From JAAXHF01 sp963665955 (GTDB lineage Bacteria > Desulfobacterota > Binatia > Bin18), in assembly GCA_965231765.1 (NCBI GenBank), contig OZ246887.1, forward strand, positions 5,642,001 to 5,706,000: 64,000 nt of DNA, written 5' to 3'. This document shows, piece by piece, positions 37,563-46,888 of the stretch. The position numbers were made by a program, and so were the translations under genes. Under the pieces are notes generated by a model that saw only the letters and a list, made by a program, of their open reading frames with translations, did no database searches and was not told the origin of the DNA. How positions within the stretch are numbered: the first letter of the stretch is position 1; every line of letters starts with the position of its first letter.

Positions 37563-37666
37563 AAGACTGCCCCTTTCAGCACAAAGAACGCCTATGGCGA
37601 TCCACTCTTACTTGTCAAGGAGTACAGGAGAGTTAGGAGCGAAAAATAAACATCCGTTGCGGTATG

Positions 37667-37687
37667 ACCTCTCCCCTTGGGAGAGGT
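37667..37687. repeat. Short intergenic hairpin
   Basis: ACCTCTCCC (37667-37675) pairs exactly with GGGAGAGGT (37679-37687) around CTT. It resembles the CTCTCCC/GGGAGAG hairpin at 20090-20112. The surrounding 250-base gap between 37563 and 37815 has no gene I can support. Confidence 0.45.
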
Positions 37688-37815
37688 GACAGATTGTCCG
37701 ACATGCAACACGTATTGTTTGGCCGTTTCTAAGCTGCGCGTTTGATTGTGTATCCGAAAAGGGTATGGTCCCGGAAAAGATCTCTAGGACCTCACCCAGC
37801 GGAGGGTTTTCAGCC

Positions 37816-39483
37816 ATGACAGACTATTATGATCTGGGCACTTATAGGCGCACGATCACAACAGCATCACCTGAAGCACAAATGTGGTTCGACCGTGGCT
37901 TAGTTTGGTGTTACGGCTTTAATCATGAGGAGTCTGTCCGTTGCTTTAAAAAGGCAGCGGACGCTGATCCCAATTGCGCCATGGCCTACTGGGGGATCTC
38001 GTATGCCGCTGGTCCGAACTACAACAAACCTTGGGAAGCCTTTGATGCCGTTGACTTAAGCCAATCACTCACCGAAGCGTATGCTGCCGCCCAGATCGCA
38101 CTCGCAAAGATAGAAGTAGCATCGGCTGTTGAGCAAGCGCTGATCAAGGCACTTCAACACCGTTACCAATCTGAAGCACCAGCAGAAAATCTGAATATCT
38201 GGAACGATAACTATGCGAATGCCATGCGCGAGATGTATGAGGCGCACTCAGGTGACTTCGATGTCTGCGCCTTGTTTGCCGAAGCCCTCATGAATCGGAC
38301 CCCCTGGTCGCTATGGGACCGGCGAACCGGCGAACCGGCTATAGGCGCTGACACGAGAGAAGCGATGCGTGTCTTAGAAAAGGCACTCCAGCAAGTAGAA
38401 CAGGGCGATTCAGAACGCCACCCAGGGCTGCTTCACATGTACATCCATCTGATGGAGATGTCGCCGCATCCCGAGCGGGCATTGCGCGCCAGTGATGCCC
38501 TGCGGAATCTCGTCCCGGACTCCGGTCATTTACAGCACATGCCAACCCACATCGACGTATTGTGTGGACACTATAACGATGTGGTTGTCTCGAATTCACG
38601 AGCGATCATTGCTGATCGAAAATATCTAGAGCGCGAGGGAGCACTCAATTTCTACTCGCTGTATCGCTGCCATGACTATCACTTCAAGTTGTACGGAGCG
38701 ATGTTTCTTGGCCAGTACGCACCAGCTTTGGACGCGGCGAACGAGATGATTGCCACTCTGCCGGAAGAACTGCTCAAGGTCGAAACGCCGCCCATGGCAG
38801 ATTGGGCCGAAGGGTTTGTGCCAATGAAGATGCACGTCCTCATACGGTTTGGGAAATGGCGAGAGATCATTGATGCACCTCTGCCTGAAAACCAGGAGTT
38901 ATTTTACGTGACGACCGCGATGATGCATTATGCCAAAGGCGTGGCCTATGCGACTACGAGTGATGTTGCTGTTGCAGAAAGCCACCAGCGCCTGTTTGAG
39001 GTGGCTGTGTCCCGCGTGCCAGAGACACGCTATCTCTTCAACAATACCTGTCTCGACATTTTGGCTGTGGCAGGCGAGATGTTGAAAGGCGAACTGGCGT
39101 ATCGCATAGGCGATTTTGATACGGCCTTCGCTCATCTCCGCAAGTCTGTCGAGCTTGACGACAATCTGCCATACGACGAACCGTGGGGCTGGATGCAACC
39201 GGCCCGTCATGCGCTGGGGGCGCTATTGCTAGAGCAAAATCGTGTTGCCGAGGCTGAATCCGTGTATCGAGCCGATTTGGGTTTGGATGCGACCTTAAGC
39301 AGAGCGTGTCAGCATCCAGACAACGTCTGGAGTTTGCACGGTTTTTATGAGTGTCTACAGAGATTGGGAAAGACCGATGAAGCTAACATGATCAAACTCA
39401 GACTAGATTTGGCGAAGGCTCGCGCAGACGTGCAGATTAAGGCATCGTGTTACTGCCGGTTGACACATGAACCTGAGTCCTGA
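37816..39483 (+). CDS. Tetratricopeptide-repeat protein
   Basis: 555 residues from the ATG at 37816, ten bases after GGAGG. Helix-turn-helix units are recognisable in AQMWFDRGLVWCYGFNHEES and CFKKAADADPNCAMAYWG, and near the C-terminus (AELAYRIGDFDTAFAHLRKSVELDD and AGALLLEQNRVAEAESVYRADL-like). No signal peptide or catalytic motif is visible, so it is probably a cytoplasmic scaffold. It stands alone between a flavin monooxygenase and a convergent amidohydrolase. Confidence 0.82.
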   Translation: MTDYYDLGTYRRTITTASPEAQMWFDRGLVWCYGFNHEESVRCFKKAADADPNCAMAYWGISYAAGPNYNKPWEAFDAVDLSQSLTEAYAAAQIALAKIEVASAVEQALIKALQHRYQSEAPAENLNIWNDNYANAMREMYEAHSGDFDVCALFAEALMNRTPWSLWDRRTGEPAIGADTREAMRVLEKALQQVEQGDSERHPGLLHMYIHLMEMSPHPERALRASDALRNLVPDSGHLQHMPTHIDVLCGHYNDVVVSNSRAIIADRKYLEREGALNFYSLYRCHDYHFKLYGAMFLGQYAPALDAANEMIATLPEELLKVETPPMADWAEGFVPMKMHVLIRFGKWREIIDAPLPENQELFYVTTAMMHYAKGVAYATTSDVAVAESHQRLFEVAVSRVPETRYLFNNTCLDILAVAGEMLKGELAYRIGDFDTAFAHLRKSVELDDNLPYDEPWGWMQPARHALGALLLEQNRVAEAESVYRADLGLDATLSRACQHPDNVWSLHGFYECLQRLGKTDEANMIKLRLDLAKARADVQIKASCYCRLTHEPES

Positions 39484-39501
39484 AGCGAAAAGTACTGCTC
39501 C

Positions 39502-41103
39502 TTAGCTATGAAACCATTTTTCGTCTTGCAGCTGCGTCCAGATTTTTTGCACGACTGCTCCGCCACGATTTTGGACCTGCTGCGCGTCGTCACTGACAAA
39601 CTGTCCATGAAAAACCTGAAACTGCCCGTCAGTCATAACGTGCTGAACGCTCAGGCCATGCGCGTAGAGGAGATTGTTGAGTGGTTCGGGGGGAACGGCT
39701 CCGCTGCCACTCAGAAAGCCGCTGACATCGACTGTACACAGATCGGCTTTGGCTCCTGGTGCAATGCGGCCAAGATCGTCTCGCCCTAACCCTTGCGCTG
39801 CGCCCAGCGTTGCCCCCGTTACCGCATCCAAAACTGACGGCATGTGTAACGGAACGGGACTGCTGGCTTGCAGAAGGCGCGCCCGGGCGCGTCCATATAG
39901 GACGGCAAGTTTGAGATTTTCAATGTAATCGTTTGAATGTGTATCGATGCCGATCGTTGTTTTGACACCAGCCGCCAGGGCTTCAGGGTAGGGCTGGGTT
40001 CCACCACTGCCGCCAGCACCGTTGCCAGATGGACAGTGGGCATAGGTGAGGTTCTTGCCGGCTAAAAATGGGAGGTCGTGTTGCAGATTAATCCCCGTGA
40101 AGTGGGCAGCAAAAATACGCTCTGAATAAAAGCCGAGTTCGTCCAGCCACTGGGCGGGACGCTTACCCCACAAACGCTGGACTGTTTGTGTTTCTTGCGC
40201 GCTTTGTGACAGGTGAATATGAATCCCATTGCCGATTTCCCGGGCCGCTGCCAGGATGGCGTTCATCGTCTTTGGTGTCTGCGTGTCTGTGGCGTGCGGC
40301 GCCATGTGGGGCCGAATCCGTCCGTCCTCGGCACCATTGTGGGCCACAGCAAAACGTCGGTTCGCTTCAACCTCGGCCAAGGTTTCCTGTTCAGAGTCAG
40401 TCAGCACTTGATCTGAATTCCGAAACCAGATGGGAAACAGTCGGGCAATGCCCGGAATCATACCGCCTGGATAGCCACGTACACCCCAACGCTTTGCAAT
40501 GCGGACGTACGACTCTGCCTGGCGTAAGCTGAGACTCATTTCGACATGGGTCGTACAACCTGAGCGAAGTAATTCCGCCACGTTATACGCGGTCAAATCA
40601 TCAAGATCTTCGGGGCTGAGTTTCTCGACTAATTCGAGCGGTCGCGCATACGAGCGACCGCCCTCAATAATCCCTCGGGTTGGGGTCGCCGAGCAGGCGT
40701 GGGTATGACCAGAAATAAAGCCGGGGAGCAACAGTTGACCTGTTGCACGGATGCGTGGTGTGTTGCCTTGCAATGTGCCGCTTTTCACTTCCTGAATGCG
40801 GTCTTTTCGTATGCGAACCGAGCAGTCTGGTAGCAGCTTGAGGCGTCCCTCTTGAAAAACGAGTCCCCACGGGGCTTCGATGATGCAATCGTGGTTGGGC
40901 GGTTTCTCAACCAGAGGTGAGGTGTTGGCAAAGGTGAGAGACGGGCTGTGCAAGGCAGCCGCGCCAAAAGCAACGCTCGTGACAGCGCTTTGTGTCAGGA
41001 GCTGGCGTCGCGTAAGGGCGCCTGCACGGTGATCTTCCGATTCTTCAGGACTGCTGCATACAAAACATGCGCCCTGCGGGGCGGAATAGCGTGGTTGTTG
41101 CAT
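39502..41103 (-). CDS. Tat-exported-looking amidohydrolase (deaminase-type)
   Basis: 533 residues from the ATG at 41103; upstream codons belong to an unrelated reading of the neighbour. A twin-Arg motif (RRQLLTQS) and a hydrophobic stretch near residues 30-60 suggest Tat export. The metal-dependent hydrolase signature is LPGFISGHTHA, followed by IHIHLSQSAQET, AHFTG and IGIDTHS, placing it with cytosine/guanine deaminase and TrzN-like chlorohydrolases. The substrate is unknown. It is downstream of the phytanoyl-CoA dioxygenase gene on the same strand. Confidence 0.82.
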   Translation of the reverse strand: MQQPRYSAPQGACFVCSSPEESEDHRAGALTRRQLLTQSAVTSVAFGAAALHSPSLTFANTSPLVEKPPNHDCIIEAPWGLVFQEGRLKLLPDCSVRIRKDRIQEVKSGTLQGNTPRIRATGQLLLPGFISGHTHACSATPTRGIIEGGRSYARPLELVEKLSPEDLDDLTAYNVAELLRSGCTTHVEMSLSLRQAESYVRIAKRWGVRGYPGGMIPGIARLFPIWFRNSDQVLTDSEQETLAEVEANRRFAVAHNGAEDGRIRPHMAPHATDTQTPKTMNAILAAAREIGNGIHIHLSQSAQETQTVQRLWGKRPAQWLDELGFYSERIFAAHFTGINLQHDLPFLAGKNLTYAHCPSGNGAGGSGGTQPYPEALAAGVKTTIGIDTHSNDYIENLKLAVLYGRARARLLQASSPVPLHMPSVLDAVTGATLGAAQGLGRDDLGRIAPGAKADLCTVDVSGFLSGSGAVPPEPLNNLLYAHGLSVQHVMTDGQFQVFHGQFVSDDAQQVQNRGGAVVQKIWTQLQDEKWFHS

Positions 41104-41182
41104 GATGCTGCTAGCGTTGGGAGCGAGCTGAGATTGGCTCTGCGAGAATGCTGGCTCGCAACAGCTATCGTTCGCCTCTTGA

Positions 41183-42343
41183 CTATACCCCGATGTCGAG
41201 CAGGTTGTAGTCGATGAGGTTGGCCTTGGCAGCGGCGTCCCACAAATAGGTCTCTCCGGCTTCAGCAAAGGGCCGATATACGAAGGGAGTTTCCTCGGGG
41301 AAGCGCTGGCGGCGTGCGTCGATGGCGTAGCCGATGGTCCGCGAGCGTTGTTTGATGTGGTCTTCGTCGTAGACCGTGTTCTTGCCCAGGAGGCCGCCAC
41401 CTTGCACCCCGAGCACTGACGAGCGGCGGTGAAAGCCCATATTGACGGTGACACGCCAATCCTCGCTCGTGTTCGCGAACGAGCCGTGCAGGAGCTGGCG
41501 GTTGCTGATCACGACGTCACCGGGTTGGCAGACCATAGGTACTGCGTCGGGAAGTCGCTCGGTTCCCGCTTGGGCAACCTTTGCTTTGATGTCAACCCGG
41601 CCGACCGTGTGAGAGCCTGGCACCACCCAAACTCCGTTGGCGGGGGTGCAGCCATACAGCTGGCCCATAAAGTTGAAGCCGTGTGAGCCCTGATCCCAAT
41701 GCGGGCTGTCCCAGTGGGTGATACCGTCCTGATGCCAGGCGACAGACGCACCGAGCCCTGGGGCTTTGATAAATAAGGCATCGGTGTAGGGGACGAAGTC
41801 GTCGCCGTTTACGGCCGACGCCACCGCCAAGAGATCTGGATGTCCGTAGGTGCGCACACATGCTTCCGAGAATTGGAGCGAGCCGAGGATCAGGTAGACG
41901 ACCTCTTTCGGCGCGTCGTCCGCCGGGGCGGGCTCGATCATTTTGACTGGATGGCGACCTTTGCCGAACTCTGTTCCGCCAAAGGGATCACCCAGGGGCT
42001 TCGACCAAAACAAGCTCTGCGCCTGGCAGCCGTGGGCAAGAGCCGGACGCCCTGCGGCATCGACCGGCGATCCCTTTTCGCTGGGGAGACGCTCCAGGAT
42101 TTTCTGAAAGTCGGTTTCGATGTCAGCGAGTTCTTCCGCGCCCAGTACCCCTTCAAACACGTAGAACCCGTAGTGCCAATACGCATCGAGGATGGCCGGG
42201 TCAATCTTGCCGTCCGACGTATACCGGATGGGCCCGCGGTTCTCGAGGGCGAATGCCTTTCGCTCGCCCTCGGCGAGATAGGCTTGCATCGCGGTTTCTT
42301 CCGAGCCGTAGTCCACGGAAATTGCTGTGGCCGCAGTGTTCAT
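41183..42343 (-). CDS. Phytanoyl-CoA dioxygenase-family oxygenase
   Basis: 386 residues. Iron and 2-oxoglutarate-dependent oxygenase: the His-x-Asp pair is in AWHQDGITHWD and the distal His in QLLHGSF, with a downstream Arg (DWRVTVNM) for 2-oxoglutarate. The N-terminus leads with a helical segment of about 50 residues. Members hydroxylate fatty acyl chains, ectoine or secondary metabolites. The start follows a purine-rich GGGGAGAAAGAG. It is upstream of the deaminase-like amidohydrolase and downstream of the PIN toxin gene, all on one strand. Confidence 0.88.
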   Translation of the reverse strand: MNTAATAISVDYGSEETAMQAYLAEGERKAFALENRGPIRYTSDGKIDPAILDAYWHYGFYVFEGVLGAEELADIETDFQKILERLPSEKGSPVDAAGRPALAHGCQAQSLFWSKPLGDPFGGTEFGKGRHPVKMIEPAPADDAPKEVVYLILGSLQFSEACVRTYGHPDLLAVASAVNGDDFVPYTDALFIKAPGLGASVAWHQDGITHWDSPHWDQGSHGFNFMGQLYGCTPANGVWVVPGSHTVGRVDIKAKVAQAGTERLPDAVPMVCQPGDVVISNRQLLHGSFANTSEDWRVTVNMGFHRRSSVLGVQGGGLLGKNTVYDEDHIKQRSRTIGYAIDARRQRFPEETPFVYRPFAEAGETYLWDAAAKANLIDYNLLDIGV

Positions 42344-42373
42344 TCTGACACTCTTTCTCCCCGTCCGGGGATG

Positions 42374-42823
42374 TTACGCTGGAGCTGTCCAATCCTCGAC
42401 TTTTAAACCCGGTACGCGGCTAAAATCACGGACGTTCCGTGTGAGTACTGCCATATCACGCGAGAGGGCAATCGCTGCAATTCGCAAATCCATTGTTCCA
42501 ATCCGAATACGACGTTTTCTCAAGTCGTCGAATATGATGGCGGAAGGATCGTCAAACGGGAGGACCTGTGCCCGAGAGAAATTTGACAGGACTTTCTGTA
42601 AACGCTCATAGCCTCTGACTGTGACTCTCGGATCCTTGGCCTGTGAGATGTAAGCATTCCAGCCCATCACCTGTTCATGAAAACTAATGATCGATACAAA
42701 GAAGTCAGCCGGAGCATACTGTCCGATCTGTTGCAGAAGAGAATCATACGCCGATGGAGATTGCCGTTGCAAAATGACAAGGTGGTCTGTGTCGAATACA
42801 AACATCTCTTCGTCGCTGGTCAT
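42374..42823 (-). CDS. VapC-like PIN-domain toxin
   Basis: 149 residues. The PIN acidic residues occur in FVFDTDHL, SFHEQ, GTMDLRIAAIAL and TRNVRDFSRVPGL, the four expected positions of a metal-dependent RNase. It overlaps the preceding antitoxin-like gene by four bases. The pair is a type II toxin-antitoxin module; the toxin would cut RNA, commonly tRNA. The length is typical. Confidence 0.9.
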   Translation of the reverse strand: MTSDEEMFVFDTDHLVILQRQSPSAYDSLLQQIGQYAPADFFVSIISFHEQVMGWNAYISQAKDPRVTVRGYERLQKVLSNFSRAQVLPFDDPSAIIFDDLRKRRIRIGTMDLRIAAIALSRDMAVLTRNVRDFSRVPGLKVEDWTAPA

Positions 42824-43014
42824 TGTGCGGACTGACGGAACCGCCGGCCTAATTCAACTATTGCGTCAAAATCAGGGTCGTCTTTGAAGGTCCCCGCGAT
42901 TGCCTCTATCCACGATTTATTGTCATCTTTGTGTATCGTGAATGATCTTTTCATTGCAGCAAGATCCTCTTCAACGTTTGTGAGGCGTTCTTCAATTGTT
43001 AACTGTTCAGCCAT
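42820..43014 (-). CDS. Antitoxin partner of the PIN toxin
   Basis: 64 residues. The amphipathic N-terminal helix LTIEERLTNVEEDLAAMK and a C-terminal Trp-x-x-x-I-x-G-x-F-K-D segment are typical of small antitoxins encoded before VapC toxins. Its stop overlaps the toxin start. It has no obvious DNA-binding fold, so autoregulation may rely on the complex. Confidence 0.8.
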   Translation of the reverse strand: MAEQLTIEERLTNVEEDLAAMKRSFTIHKDDNKSWIEAIAGTFKDDPDFDAIVELGRRFRQSAQ

Positions 43015-43085
43015 AAAGACTCGCGTTTATGATACAGGCAGAGACGTACTACAGCACGTCTCTGCCCCAATGTCATTCTTTGTCC

Positions 43086-44255
43086 CTACTCACCTAAATT
43101 GTAGGCTCGACTCACATTTTCCCACAGAATCTGACGCTGTGATTCTTCCGGTAACGGAGCGATCAACTCGCCCAGTGCTTCCACATAGTTAGGGATATGG
43201 TCCGGATGCGGAAAATCTGAGGCCCAGAAAAAGCGATCGGTGCCAACCTGCTTCAGGACTGGTGCGGCTGACTTTTCGTCCGGATCAGCAGATATCCAGC
43301 ATTGGCGCTCAAAATAGGTACGCGGAGATTCCTTCATGCCAGTGGTTTTGCCTAAGGGGCCACGCCAGACGGCGTCCATCCGGTCCAAAATATGCCCAGT
43401 CCAGCCGGCTTGGGATTCCAATATGACCGCTTTGACCTTGGGAAAACGATCAAATAAGCCGTAATTAAAGAGCGATACAAACGATTGAATCATGCCTTGA
43501 GAAACCAGCACATCCATGTACCAGGTGAAGTTAAATTCGTCTTGCTCGCTCGGCGCTAAATCGGCAAATTTCTTGTGCACATCCAATGCCGGTGGATCGG
43601 CAGTGGGATGCATACCGAGCGGAACATTGAGTTCTTGGGCCTTGGCCCACAAGGGGTCGAAGTGCGGATGACCGGGCGCTTTGCGCTTCCAGGTGACGGG
43701 CAGAAAGAAGCCGCCCTTGGCTCCGGCTTTGACGGCGCGCTCTAACTCAGCGGCTGCTGCGTGTGGATCGTCGTCGAGTGTCACCTGGGCGATCGGGATA
43801 AGACGTCCGCCAGACTCCGAGCAGAAATCCACGATCCAGCGGTTGTAGGCACGACAGTGCGCAGCGGCGAGTTCAGGATCTTTAATCTCAGCCAAGAAGA
43901 GGCTGAGGGTAGGGTATAAGACGGCCTTGGCTAAGCCTTCCTGGTCCAAGCGAGCAATGCGTTCTTTGGGGTCCATCGAGCCATACTGCGCACCACGCAA
44001 GTAGGTCCGATCGGGATGCGGATCAATGTCTTGTTGACCCATAGCGCCAAGCTGGCCAGGCAAGCCTGGATAGCCAGTCCAGGATTGTTTGCCTTCTATC
44101 TCAAGAATTTCCATACCATCGCTGTTGGTCCGCATGCGGAGTGCCCGATCGCGATACTTGGGCTCCAAATGCGTTTCCCATAAGTCGGCTGGCTCTAAAA
44201 TGTGGCCGTCTGCGTCAATCGCCCCTTTGGTGATGTCGCTCTGTCCGTTTTGCAT
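43086..44255 (-). CDS. Amidohydrolase-2 family protein
   Basis: 389 residues. The N-terminal DADGHILEP, the mid-chain GMHPTADPP and the C-terminal WASDFPHPDH provide the metal and catalytic residues of the ACMSD-like hydrolase/decarboxylase family. It is a tandem paralogue of the next upstream gene (44275-45408): both share YGSMDPKER, RAYNRW and FERQCWIS/FKRQCWIS blocks. The ATG is 20 bases past the end of its neighbour. Substrate unknown. Confidence 0.85.
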   Translation of the reverse strand: MQNGQSDITKGAIDADGHILEPADLWETHLEPKYRDRALRMRTNSDGMEILEIEGKQSWTGYPGLPGQLGAMGQQDIDPHPDRTYLRGAQYGSMDPKERIARLDQEGLAKAVLYPTLSLFLAEIKDPELAAAHCRAYNRWIVDFCSESGGRLIPIAQVTLDDDPHAAAAELERAVKAGAKGGFFLPVTWKRKAPGHPHFDPLWAKAQELNVPLGMHPTADPPALDVHKKFADLAPSEQDEFNFTWYMDVLVSQGMIQSFVSLFNYGLFDRFPKVKAVILESQAGWTGHILDRMDAVWRGPLGKTTGMKESPRTYFERQCWISADPDEKSAAPVLKQVGTDRFFWASDFPHPDHIPNYVEALGELIAPLPEESQRQILWENVSRAYNLGE

Positions 44256-44274
44256 GCAGTTCTCCTTTTTTCAC

Positions 44275-45408
44275 TCAAATACCGTATACGTTGGCCACGC
44301 TATCGCCGAGCAGATTGTTGCGAGCGGTTTCTGATAGCGGAGCAACGAGTTCTTCCAACTCTTGCATGTAATTACCAGGGTGATCAAAGTGCGGATAGTC
44401 AGTCGCCCAGAAAAAACGATCCTCACCCACGTAGTTGACGATATGAGCTAAGGCTCTCTCATCGGGATCGCCCGAAATCCAACATTGGCGTTTGAAATAA
44501 TGGCTCGGTTTCTCTTTGAGTGGCACGTTCTCACCGAGAGAGGTTTCGTACGTGGTATCCATACGGTCCAAGGCGGCACCAATCCAACCGGCGCCCGACT
44601 CCAGCAAAATCGCTTTAATATTCGGGAAGCGGTCAAACAAACCCCATTGAAACAGTCCATAAAACGCCTGCTGCGGGCCTTGCATGCCGAGCGCATTTTG
44701 CATCCAACGCGCCTTACTCATACCGTCAAAGCGCTGATAGGTTCTGATCTTGGGATGCTCGGCCATTGGATGAATAGCAACTGGCATGTCCAGCTCTTGG
44801 GCTGTGGCCCAGAACACATCGTGATCAGGGTGGGCATGCGGAATACGGGTCAACGTGTACGGAGCTAGGAAAGCTCCCTGTGCGCCTTCCTTGGCTGAGC
44901 GTTCGAGCTCAGCCGCTGCTTTGACTGGATCGGCTAAGGAAATATGAGCGATGGCAATAAGCCGTCCGTCCGAATCTGAACAGAAGTCACAAATCCAGCG
45001 GTTATAGGCTTGAGCGTAGGCGAGGGAGAGATCGGCGTCTTCAAGTTCGCATTCCCAGGTGAGTCCGAGACTCGGATACAGAATGGCTTTGGCAATGCCT
45101 TCCTGGTCCATGAGGGCAACCCGTTCTTTGGGGTCCATCGAGCCATACGGGGCATTGCCCGGATAGGATTGCTCCATCATCTGTTCTATTTCGGCCTGAC
45201 CTTTGCCCATCCCGCCGAGTCCAGTCAGGACCTGGATGTTAAAAAAGCGTGACGGCTTGCCGTCCATTTCCAACACATCTTTGCCGTCGAGTTGGCGCAC
45301 CCGCAGCGCCCGGTCCCGGTAGGCCGGATCAATATACTTTTCCCAGGCATCGACGGGTTCGAGAATGTGTCCGTCTGCGTCAATAATGTTGCTGTAGTTC
45401 AGTGCCAT
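44275..45408 (-). CDS. Amidohydrolase-2 family protein, tandem paralogue
   Basis: 377 residues from the ATG at 45408, preceded by AGGAAAGGA; an earlier in-frame start lacks homology to the family. Motifs DADGHILEP, AIHPMAEHP and WATDYPHFDH match its neighbour. The pair may have arisen by duplication and could act on related substrates or form a heteromer. They sit 20 bases apart and are probably co-transcribed. Confidence 0.85.
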   Translation of the reverse strand: MALNYSNIIDADGHILEPVDAWEKYIDPAYRDRALRVRQLDGKDVLEMDGKPSRFFNIQVLTGLGGMGKGQAEIEQMMEQSYPGNAPYGSMDPKERVALMDQEGIAKAILYPSLGLTWECELEDADLSLAYAQAYNRWICDFCSDSDGRLIAIAHISLADPVKAAAELERSAKEGAQGAFLAPYTLTRIPHAHPDHDVFWATAQELDMPVAIHPMAEHPKIRTYQRFDGMSKARWMQNALGMQGPQQAFYGLFQWGLFDRFPNIKAILLESGAGWIGAALDRMDTTYETSLGENVPLKEKPSHYFKRQCWISGDPDERALAHIVNYVGEDRFFWATDYPHFDHPGNYMQELEELVAPLSETARNNLLGDSVANVYGI

Positions 45409-45540
45409 AAAGGCGCATCCTTTCCTGGCCTCGAACACAAGAGTCCGTAGGCTGGTTTGTGTCTGAATGCGCTCGACTTTAGCTGATTTGTGGAGCAACG
45501 ACTATGGGTGCATGCCATGGCACGTCTGAGAAGAAAGTAG

Positions 45541-45565
45541 GGTGGATAAGCGCAGCGCATCCCCC
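45541..45565. repeat. Dispersed palindrome
   Basis: GGTGGATAAGCGCAGCGCAT followed by CCCCC forms a GGTGGAT/ATCCCCC near-palindrome. It is nearly identical to the element at 11846-11870, which has the perfect arms GGTGGAT/ATCCACC. Confidence 0.6.
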
Positions 45566-45633
45566 ATCGCATCAGACATCTTTATATCAGGAGTGCCCGC
45601 AGCTCGGCTTTCATGACCATTGGCATCGTGCTT

Positions 45634-46065
45634 TTATCGATCGGCAGTCATCCGAAGGGCGACCCGCAAATGCTGGTACTTCCACTTCCCGTTCACTTTC
45701 ACGTAGTCGTCATCATACCGCAGAGCTAACCACTTCTCGTCGTCGTTTTCAGCGTACGTCCACGGGCCCATGATGTACCATATGCCTGTGGCACGCTCTC
45801 CATTGACTTCGATTATTGGGTTCATAATGTTGTGCTGAGAAAAGCTGAACGTGCTTTGGAATTTGCGAAATAACTCGCGAATGGCTTCATGGCCCTCGGC
45901 TTTGCCGAAATCGGCACTTTCCCAGATGGCATCTTCCGCGAAGACCGAAGCGACTCTGTCGGGGTTATGCATATCGTCGCAGATTTCGCAGTAGCGGGCT
46001 TTGAGCTGTTTTATCGCCTCAATGTCTTCGAGCCGGGTGATACGCTTTTCCAGTTCTGTGTCCAT
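45634..46065 (-). CDS. SnoaL-like (NTF2-fold) polyketide cyclase/dehydratase-family protein
   Basis: 143 residues. The helix ITRLEDIEAIKQLKARYCEICDD followed by FAEDAIWES and a C-terminal YDDDYVKVNGKWKYQHLRV is typical of the SnoaL-like NTF2 fold, which includes steroid isomerases, dehydratases and many uncharacterised small proteins. The Asp and His residues in the pocket cannot be assigned with confidence. Its substrate is unknown, but the position beside two amidohydrolases suggests a shared catabolic pathway. Confidence 0.8.
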   Translation of the reverse strand: MDTELEKRITRLEDIEAIKQLKARYCEICDDMHNPDRVASVFAEDAIWESADFGKAEGHEAIRELFRKFQSTFSFSQHNIMNPIIEVNGERATGIWYIMGPWTYAENDDEKWLALRYDDDYVKVNGKWKYQHLRVALRMTADR

Positions 46066-46177
46066 AGTACATTCTCCTCCATTTTCCTCTTGGGCGGACT
46101 TCTGATCTCGTTCTCACTATACGGTTCGCTGGCTGTACAGCAATGCCTGTCTACCAAGAAGGCCCTTCACCGCGCCC

Positions 46178-46471
46178 TCAGTCCTCCAATGAAAATCTGA
46201 GTCCCAACTCTTTCAACATTTTCTGCGCTTCGGGAAAGATCTCACGGGTTCTGGCGTTCATATGTTCACGGCCATCTTCTTGGAGCGCTTCGCGCATAAT
46301 GATTTCCAGCAGCAGTCCCGGATTTTTGAGCAAGGTCGGCAGACCGCGTCGGACCACACGTAGCCATTGCTCGTGGGTCATGCACTTATCTGCAAAGGTC
46401 AGTAAAGAGAGTTCTTCGTCTGTCTTCTCAGCCATCTTCTCAGCCGTCTTTTCAGCCGTCTTTTCAGACAT
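46178..46471 (-). CDS. Small hypothetical protein with Glu-Lys-Thr-Ala repeats
   Basis: 97 residues from the ATG at 46471, which has AAAGGA eight bases upstream; a longer frame begins at 46579. The N-terminus carries four copies of a four-residue unit (EKTA, EKTA, EKMA, EKTD), encoded by a 12-base tandem repeat. The rest is helical. No function is recognised. It is the last gene before the repeat-bounded island. Confidence 0.5.
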   Translation of the reverse strand: MSEKTAEKTAEKMAEKTDEELSLLTFADKCMTHEQWLRVVRRGLPTLLKNPGLLLEIIMREALQEDGREHMNARTREIFPEAQKMLKELGLRFSLED

Positions 46472-46619
46472 TTTGGTGTCCTTTGGTTCAGCGTAATGCG
46501 TCGATGCTCCACGGAAAATAGGGATTAAATCCTCTATGCTAAGCGGCATCCCGCAACGATGGAAGACAGCCCCCTGCATTGAATCGTGGTGGTGAAGTGG
46601 GTATAGTCCAGCCCATTGG

Positions 46620-46804
46620 CTACAGCCAAATAACCGGGTTGTGGATGTGGGGCCGGAAGGCTGAATCGTCAGACTGGAAAGGCGGTAAATATGCCTGCTC
46701 GCTGGTTCTTCCGACTGTGAACAGCCACCTAACCGCGTGTTTGAGAACGGACGCTCGCCCGAAGGGAGGTTGGAGACGTTGTCACCTTCTTAACCTAACC
46801 GATA
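46620..46804 (+). other. Possible group II intron domain I remnant or other structured RNA
   Basis: No protein is supported here. The segment contains GGTTCTTCCG (46702-46711), the GTGAACAGCCACCTAACC stretch (46716-46733) and GAGAACGGACGCTC (46742-46755), whose order reminds me of the domain I region of bacterial group II introns. No reverse transcriptase or intron 3' end is visible. The resemblance is from memory and weak. Confidence 0.25.
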
Positions 46805-46840
46805 CGCTCCACCGTGATCGCGTCCCGCGACCGGTGAGCG
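46805..46840 (+). repeat. 36-bp hairpin repeat, left copy flanking the island
   Basis: The element starts CGCTCCACCG and ends CGGTGAGCG. The outer arms pair with one bulge, and the inner TCGCG pairs exactly with CGCGA around a three-base loop. It matches 51270-51305 at 34 of 36 positions in the same orientation, and similarity ends sharply at both edges. The left copy is 48 bases upstream of the AIPR gene. Confidence 0.8.
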
Positions 46841-46888
46841 ATGTCCGTTCAAGCCAATCAATTCTAAAGTAGACAATTCAGGTGATCG

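Noticed and set aside
37608..37817. Minus-strand frame of 69 residues
   Set aside because: It spans the 37667-37687 hairpin and the start of the TPR gene, has no family features and no ribosome site.
41104..41454. Long N-terminal extension of the deaminase-like amidohydrolase
   Set aside because: It is antisense-like reading of the phytanoyl-CoA dioxygenase gene end and lacks family similarity.
46579..46872. Plus-strand frame of 97 residues before the AIPR gene
   Set aside because: No family similarity; it runs through the 36-bp repeat, and the sequence looks like non-coding structured RNA.
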